From Fidelibacterota bacterium TMED108 (GTDB lineage: Bacteria; Fidelibacterota; Marinisomatia; Marinisomatales; TCS55): a stretch of 11,318 bases of DNA. How positions within the stretch are numbered: the stretch's first letter is position 1; the number at the start of each line of letters is the position of its first letter. The DNA is taken from the NCBI GenBank assembly GCA_002172545.1, contig NHFJ01000002.1, forward strand, positions 1 to 11,318. Direction: 5' to 3'. A model generated the notes under the pieces. It saw nothing but the letters and a program-made list of their open reading frames with translations. It searched no databases and was not told the DNA's origin. Positions 7,276 through 11,318 of this stretch are shown in pieces. The position numbers were made by a program, and so were the translations under genes.

Positions 7276-8346
7276 TTAAACCTGGTAAGTTATTGCATTA
7301 ATATTCATTCCAGCACCAACACTGGCAAACATAATTATATCACCTGTATTAAGTTTATGTCCTTTATAATCACTTTTTTTGACTAGGTCAAAAAGAGTTG
7401 GAATAGTAGCTACAGAACTATTTCCATATTCTTCAATATTCATTGGAAGTATATTCTCAGGTTGAGGAACTTTATATAATCTATAGAATCTTTTAATGAT
7501 AGCTTCATCCATTTTTTTATTGGCTTGATGAATAAAAATTTTTTTTAGATTTTCAATTTTACATTTAGATTCGTCAAAGCAATCTTTCATAGCATTAGGC
7601 ACATTATTTAATGCAAACTCATAAACTTTTCTTCCATGCATTTTAATATACTTTTGATTTGAATTTTTATTTATTTTAGGATTACAAGAAGCTCCATAGT
7701 ATAAAAAATCATTTTCCCCTTCAAATGTATAAGTTGCAGAATTATGAGATAGTATGCCAGAACTAGATGAATCGTTAGATTCTAATATAATTGCTCCTGA
7801 ACCATCAGCGTAAATCATTGAGTCTCTATCATTAGAATCAGATACTCTAGATAATGTATCACAACCAATAATTAGACATTTTGTAGCCATTCCAGACTGT
7901 ATAAATGATTTTGCTTGAATCACACCTTCAACCCATCCCGGACATCCACAAATAATATCGTATGCTACACACTTTGGATTTTTAATTTTTAATATGGACT
8001 TAACTTTTGATGAAAGAGAAGGAAGTGTATCAATTTGATTGCTATTAGATGAAATATCACCAAAATTATGAGCAACAATTATATAATCTAAAGACTCTTG
8101 ATCAATATTTGAATCTTTAATGGCATTCCTAGCAGCAACTGCAGCTAAGTCTGAAGATTTAATTTCATCTGAAACATATTTTCTTTCATTAATTCCAGTA
8201 ATAGATTGAAATTTATCAATAATTTCAGGATTTGATCTTTCAATTTGATTCCCATCATCATCAAAAAAATTACTATTAAGAAATTCAGTATTTGTTTTTG
8301 TTATATCTGGAACACAACTACCTGTTCCAGTGATTTTAAAGTTCAT
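7276..8346 (-). CDS. FabH-family 3-oxoacyl-ACP synthase III (ketoacyl-ACP synthase III-like)
   Basis: Thiolase-fold condensing enzyme. FabH relatives join an acyl-CoA to malonyl-ACP to start fatty acid synthesis or related lipid pathways. The catalytic triad is visible: C135 in GCPGW (aligned with the ACAGF cysteine of FabH), H273 in IHQAN and N309 in GNSSVAT. YADGSGAIIL (179-188) and the C-terminal SVGAGMNINAI complete the family pattern. At 356 residues it is longer than the E. coli FabH (about 317), as in the longer flavobacterial branch. The neighbouring genes are not fatty acid synthesis genes (no plsX, rpmF or acpP), so it may be a paralogue with a special primer rather than the housekeeping FabH. 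That is inference. It lies 18 bases downstream of gcvP and 5 bases before mlaE, in one apparent transcript. There is no Shine-Dalgarno upstream of its ATG. Confidence 0.9.
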   Translation of the reverse strand: MNFKITGTGSCVPDITKTNTEFLNSNFFDDDGNQIERSNPEIIDKFQSITGINERKYVSDEIKSSDLAAVAARNAIKDSNIDQESLDYIIVAHNFGDISSNSNQIDTLPSLSSKVKSILKIKNPKCVAYDIICGCPGWVEGVIQAKSFIQSGMATKCLIIGCDTLSRVSDSNDRDSMIYADGSGAIILESNDSSSSGILSHNSATYTFEGENDFLYYGASCNPKINKNSNQKYIKMHGRKVYEFALNNVPNAMKDCFDESKCKIENLKKIFIHQANKKMDEAIIKRFYRLYKVPQPENILPMNIEEYGNSSVATIPTLFDLVKKSDYKGHKLNTGDIIMFASVGAGMNINAITYQV

Positions 8347-8364
8347 TATGTAAAATTAATTAAA

Positions 8365-11196
8365 TTATTCATAAATCTCTATAGGTGGGCAGCTGCAAAT
8401 TAAGTTTCTATCACCATATGCTTCATCAACCCTTCTAACGGAGGGCCAAAATTTATTATCTCTTAAATAACTTTTTGGAAAAGATGCATTTTCTCTAGAA
8501 TAATTGTAATCCCAATCACTAGCAGTAAGCATTTTAAGAGTATGAGGGGAATTTCTTAACATTTCTCTATCTGATTCGTTTATAGATGTAATTTCTAAAT
8601 AAATTGAGTTAAGAGCATCACAGAACTTATCTAATTCACTTAAATTTTCACTCTCAGTTGGTTCTATCATCATTGTTCCTGGAACAGGAAATGATACAGT
8701 TGGTGCATGAAACCCGTAATCAATTAATCTTTTTGCTATATCGATAACTTCTATTTTATACTTCTTAAATTCTCTGCAATCAATTATAAATTCATGAGCA
8801 GATCTTCCATTTTCGCCACTGTATAAAATTGTAAAGTTTTTTTCAAGTTTAGTCTTCATATAGTTAGCATTTATAATTGCAATTTCTGTAGACTCTTTAA
8901 TACCTGATTTTCCTAGCATTCTTATATATCCATATGATATTAAGCATACTAATGATGAACCCCATGGTGCTGAAGAAATTGCTTCTATATGATGTTTTCC
9001 TCCAGTAGTAATTACAGGGTTAGAAGGAAGGAAATCTTTAAGATGTTCAGCCACACAAATTGGACCTACACCTGGGCCTCCTCCGCCATGAGGAATAGAG
9101 AATGTTTTATGTAGATTCAAGTGACAAACATCAGCTCCAATTATTTTAGGGCTAGTCAAACCTACTTGGGCATTCATATTTGCTCCATCCATATAAACCT
9201 GACCCCCATTTTTATGAATAAGATCATTTATATATTGAATTTCAGATTCGAATACACCGTGTGTCGAAGGGTAAGTTATCATCAAAGCAGCTAAACTATC
9301 CTTATGTTCTTCAACTTTTATTTTTAAGTTCTCAATATCAATATTTCCTTTATCGTCAGTTCCAATAACTACAACTTTTAATCCAGCCATGATTGCAGAC
9401 GCAGGATTAGTTCCATGAGCAGAAGAAGGAATCAGACAAATATCTCTATGACTTTGACCAATTTTATTTAAATATGATTTGATAACCATTAGACCACTGT
9501 ACTCTCCTTGAGCTCCTGAATTTGGCTGTAAAGAAGTAGCGGAAAAACCAGTTATTTCAGATAAAAATGTTTCAAGTTTACTTATGACCTCATGATATCC
9601 CCTTGCTTGGTCAACAGGGACAAAAGGATGAATACTATTCCATTCAGTCCAACTTAGAGGAATCATTTCAGAAGCTGCATTAAGTTTCATTGTGCATGAA
9701 CCGAGAGAGATCATAGATTGTGTAAGAGATAAATCTTTATTTTCAAGAGATTTAATGTATCTCATTAGAGATGTTTCTGAATGGTAAGAATTGAAAACAG
9801 GATGTGATAAAATTTCAGATTCTCGAACATTATCTAACATTTGAGTTTCTGGAAATTTAATATTAGGTGATTTTTGCCCAGAATATTCTTCAAGAATTGA
9901 TATAATTTGATCTAAATCATTATGATCTGTCTTTTCATTAACTGAAATCGAAATTTGATTGGTAATTAGGCTACAAAAGTTTACATTTCTTGATAATGCA
10001 ATTTTATTTAATTTTTTTGAATCACAAATAATTGTGATGGTATCAAAGAATTTAGAATATTTAACTTCAATTCCAAGTTTAGAGATTTTCTGATATAAAT
10101 AAACAGCTTTTAAATGAATAGAATTTGATATTTCTCTTAAGCCGTTAGGGCCATGATATACAGCATACATTCCAGCCATGACAGCCAATAAAACTTGAGC
10201 TGTACATATATTAGACGTTGCTCGATCTCTTTTAATATGTTGTTCTCTAGTTTGGAGAGCCATTCTTAAAGCCCTTTGTCCATCAGCATCAACTCTGACA
10301 CCAATAATTCTACCAGGGATGTTTCTTTTAAATTCTTTTTTTGTTGCAAAATATGCAGCATGTGGTCCTCCATAGCCTAATGGAATCCCAAACCTTTGAG
10401 TACTTCCAACCACTACATCTGCACCTATAGAACCAGGATCTTTTAATAATGCCAAACTTAATATATCAGCTGTGACAGCCACTTTAATTTCAAAACTTTT
10501 ACATTTATCTATAAACGGTTCAATATCAATTATAACCCCACTTGAGGATGGGTATTGAACAATTGCTCCAAAAAAAGAATTATCTAAACTTATGTTATCT
10601 ATCTTGTCAATTATAAGTTCAACACCTAAAGGTTTTGATCTGGACTTTAAAAGAGAGAGTGTTTGCGGGAAAATATCTTCTGAAACAAAGAATTTAACTG
10701 CATTAGTTTTCTTTTGTTCTCTATTTCTTACTGAAAATAGTAAGGACATCGCTTCAGCAGCAGCAGTGCCCTCATCTAATAATGAAGCGTTAGCCAGTTC
10801 CATTCCGGTTAGATCAGAAACCATGGTCTGAAAATTTAGGAGTGCTTCTAGTCTGCCTTGAGCAATTTCAGCTTGATAAGGAGTGTAAGCTGTATACCAA
10901 CCGGGATTTTCTAAAATATTTCTTTGTATTACTGCAGGCAAGTATGATCTATTGTAACCAAGACCAATGTAGGTTTTATAAACTTTATTTTTAGAAGATA
11001 CCTTTTTGAGATGCATCAAATATTCAGATTCACTCATCTCTGCATCAAGTTTGATGTTCTTAGTTAATCTAATATCTTCCGGAATTGTTTCTTTAATTAG
11101 AGTCTCAAGAGAATCAACACCAATTTTATTTAGCATTAATTCAATTTCTTTTTTCCTTGGACCTATGTGTCTATTTAAAAATAATTCGGTTTTCAT
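8365..11196 (-). CDS. gcvP: Glycine dehydrogenase (decarboxylating), P-protein of the glycine cleavage system
   Basis: PLP enzyme that decarboxylates glycine and loads the aminomethyl group onto the lipoyl arm of the H-protein (GcvH). The 943 residues make it the single-chain form, with both halves (usually GcvPA and GcvPB) fused, and it is complete. The N-terminus FLNRHIGPRKKEIELML and the C-terminus FWPSVRRVDEAYGDRNLICSCPP are family hallmarks. The first half carries YTPYQAEIAQGRLEALLNFQ and DEGTAAAEAM. The second half carries SLGSCTMKLN, QPNSGAQGEYSGL, SSAHGTNPASA and the cofactor-binding lysine K697 in NLHKTFSIPHGGGGPG. It is first in the - strand run. The upstream 122 bases to the window edge show no recognisable glycine riboswitch or clear promoter. 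GcvT and GcvH are not in the window, so the complex is encoded at dispersed sites. The ATG has no Shine-Dalgarno. Confidence 0.97.
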   Translation of the reverse strand: MKTELFLNRHIGPRKKEIELMLNKIGVDSLETLIKETIPEDIRLTKNIKLDAEMSESEYLMHLKKVSSKNKVYKTYIGLGYNRSYLPAVIQRNILENPGWYTAYTPYQAEIAQGRLEALLNFQTMVSDLTGMELANASLLDEGTAAAEAMSLLFSVRNREQKKTNAVKFFVSEDIFPQTLSLLKSRSKPLGVELIIDKIDNISLDNSFFGAIVQYPSSSGVIIDIEPFIDKCKSFEIKVAVTADILSLALLKDPGSIGADVVVGSTQRFGIPLGYGGPHAAYFATKKEFKRNIPGRIIGVRVDADGQRALRMALQTREQHIKRDRATSNICTAQVLLAVMAGMYAVYHGPNGLREISNSIHLKAVYLYQKISKLGIEVKYSKFFDTITIICDSKKLNKIALSRNVNFCSLITNQISISVNEKTDHNDLDQIISILEEYSGQKSPNIKFPETQMLDNVRESEILSHPVFNSYHSETSLMRYIKSLENKDLSLTQSMISLGSCTMKLNAASEMIPLSWTEWNSIHPFVPVDQARGYHEVISKLETFLSEITGFSATSLQPNSGAQGEYSGLMVIKSYLNKIGQSHRDICLIPSSAHGTNPASAIMAGLKVVVIGTDDKGNIDIENLKIKVEEHKDSLAALMITYPSTHGVFESEIQYINDLIHKNGGQVYMDGANMNAQVGLTSPKIIGADVCHLNLHKTFSIPHGGGGPGVGPICVAEHLKDFLPSNPVITTGGKHHIEAISSAPWGSSLVCLISYGYIRMLGKSGIKESTEIAIINANYMKTKLEKNFTILYSGENGRSAHEFIIDCREFKKYKIEVIDIAKRLIDYGFHAPTVSFPVPGTMMIEPTESENLSELDKFCDALNSIYLEITSINESDREMLRNSPHTLKMLTASDWDYNYSRENASFPKSYLRDNKFWPSVRRVDEAYGDRNLICSCPPIEIYE

Positions 11197-11274
11197 ATAA
11201 ATTTAATGAGGTTAAAAGTAAATAATTAAACAGATTTTTATATTATTAAAAATTATAAATAATGAACAAGATTT

Positions 11275-11318
11275 ATGCGTTTATTAACAACAAAATTTAA
11301 GTCTATTCTAGATTTTTA
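11275..11318 (+). CDS. Possible start of a divergent gene, cut by the window edge
   Basis: An ATG at 11275 opens a frame reading MRLLTTKFKSILDF, which stays open to the end of the window. It is divergent from gcvP, with 78 bases between the two starts, about the size of the murF/pdhA spacer. Fourteen codons are too few to recognise a family or to exclude chance in such A+T-rich DNA. An overlapping ATG at 11262 in another frame stops after 12 codons and is less likely. I offer no function. Confidence 0.3.
   Translation, partial: MRLLTTKFKSILDF

Noticed and set aside
11197..11318. Glycine riboswitch or promoter upstream of gcvP
   Set aside because: The stretch is nearly all A/T with no paired G+C stems of a riboswitch, and no box matches TAnnTTTG at proper spacing; TAATTTTT-like strings are only partial matches.

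Overview
The window reads as ordinary core-genome DNA from an A+T-rich, gene-dense bacterium, most likely a marine member of the Bacteroidota (class Flavobacteriia). Three things point there. The PdhA and PdhC proteins have the wording typical of flavobacterial pyruvate dehydrogenase. The pdhA upstream region carries a box matching the Bacteroidota -7 consensus TAnnTTTG. None of the eight gene starts visible in the window is preceded by a Shine-Dalgarno sequence. Genes touch or overlap almost everywhere, and the longest non-coding stretches are 76 bases (murF/pdhA) and about 120 bases (right edge). No tRNA, rRNA, insertion sequence, CRISPR array or phage gene is visible.

Layout, left to right. 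A 5'-truncated acetyl-CoA synthetase gene (acs, +) enters from the left edge and meets murF (-, cell-wall ligase) tail to tail with an 8-base overlap. A short divergent spacer separates murF from a three-gene + strand run: pdhA (E1 alpha of pyruvate dehydrogenase), pdhC (E2, with a 24-bp tandem repeat encoding its linker) and a short-chain dehydrogenase/reductase. That run ends tail to tail, sharing four bases of stop codons, with a four-gene - strand run. In transcription order this is gcvP (glycine decarboxylase P-protein), a FabH-family ketoacyl-ACP synthase III, an MlaE-family permease and an MlaF-family ATPase. A possible divergent gene begins at the extreme right edge.

Function. Much of the window concerns acetyl-CoA and lipoyl-linked metabolism. 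Acs and PDH make acetyl-CoA, the FabH-like enzyme belongs to a family that condenses acyl-CoA with malonyl-ACP, and PDH and the glycine cleavage system both rely on lipoyl carriers and a shared type of E3 enzyme. MlaEF would move phospholipids between the membranes, and MurF completes the peptidoglycan precursor. E1 beta, E3, GcvT/GcvH and an MlaD-type MCE subunit are absent and must lie elsewhere. I found no convincing undescribed system. The points most worth a second look are the pdhC linker repeat, the two stop-over-stop convergent overlaps, the grouping of a FabH-like gene with mlaEF and gcvP, and the compact murF/pdhA junction.
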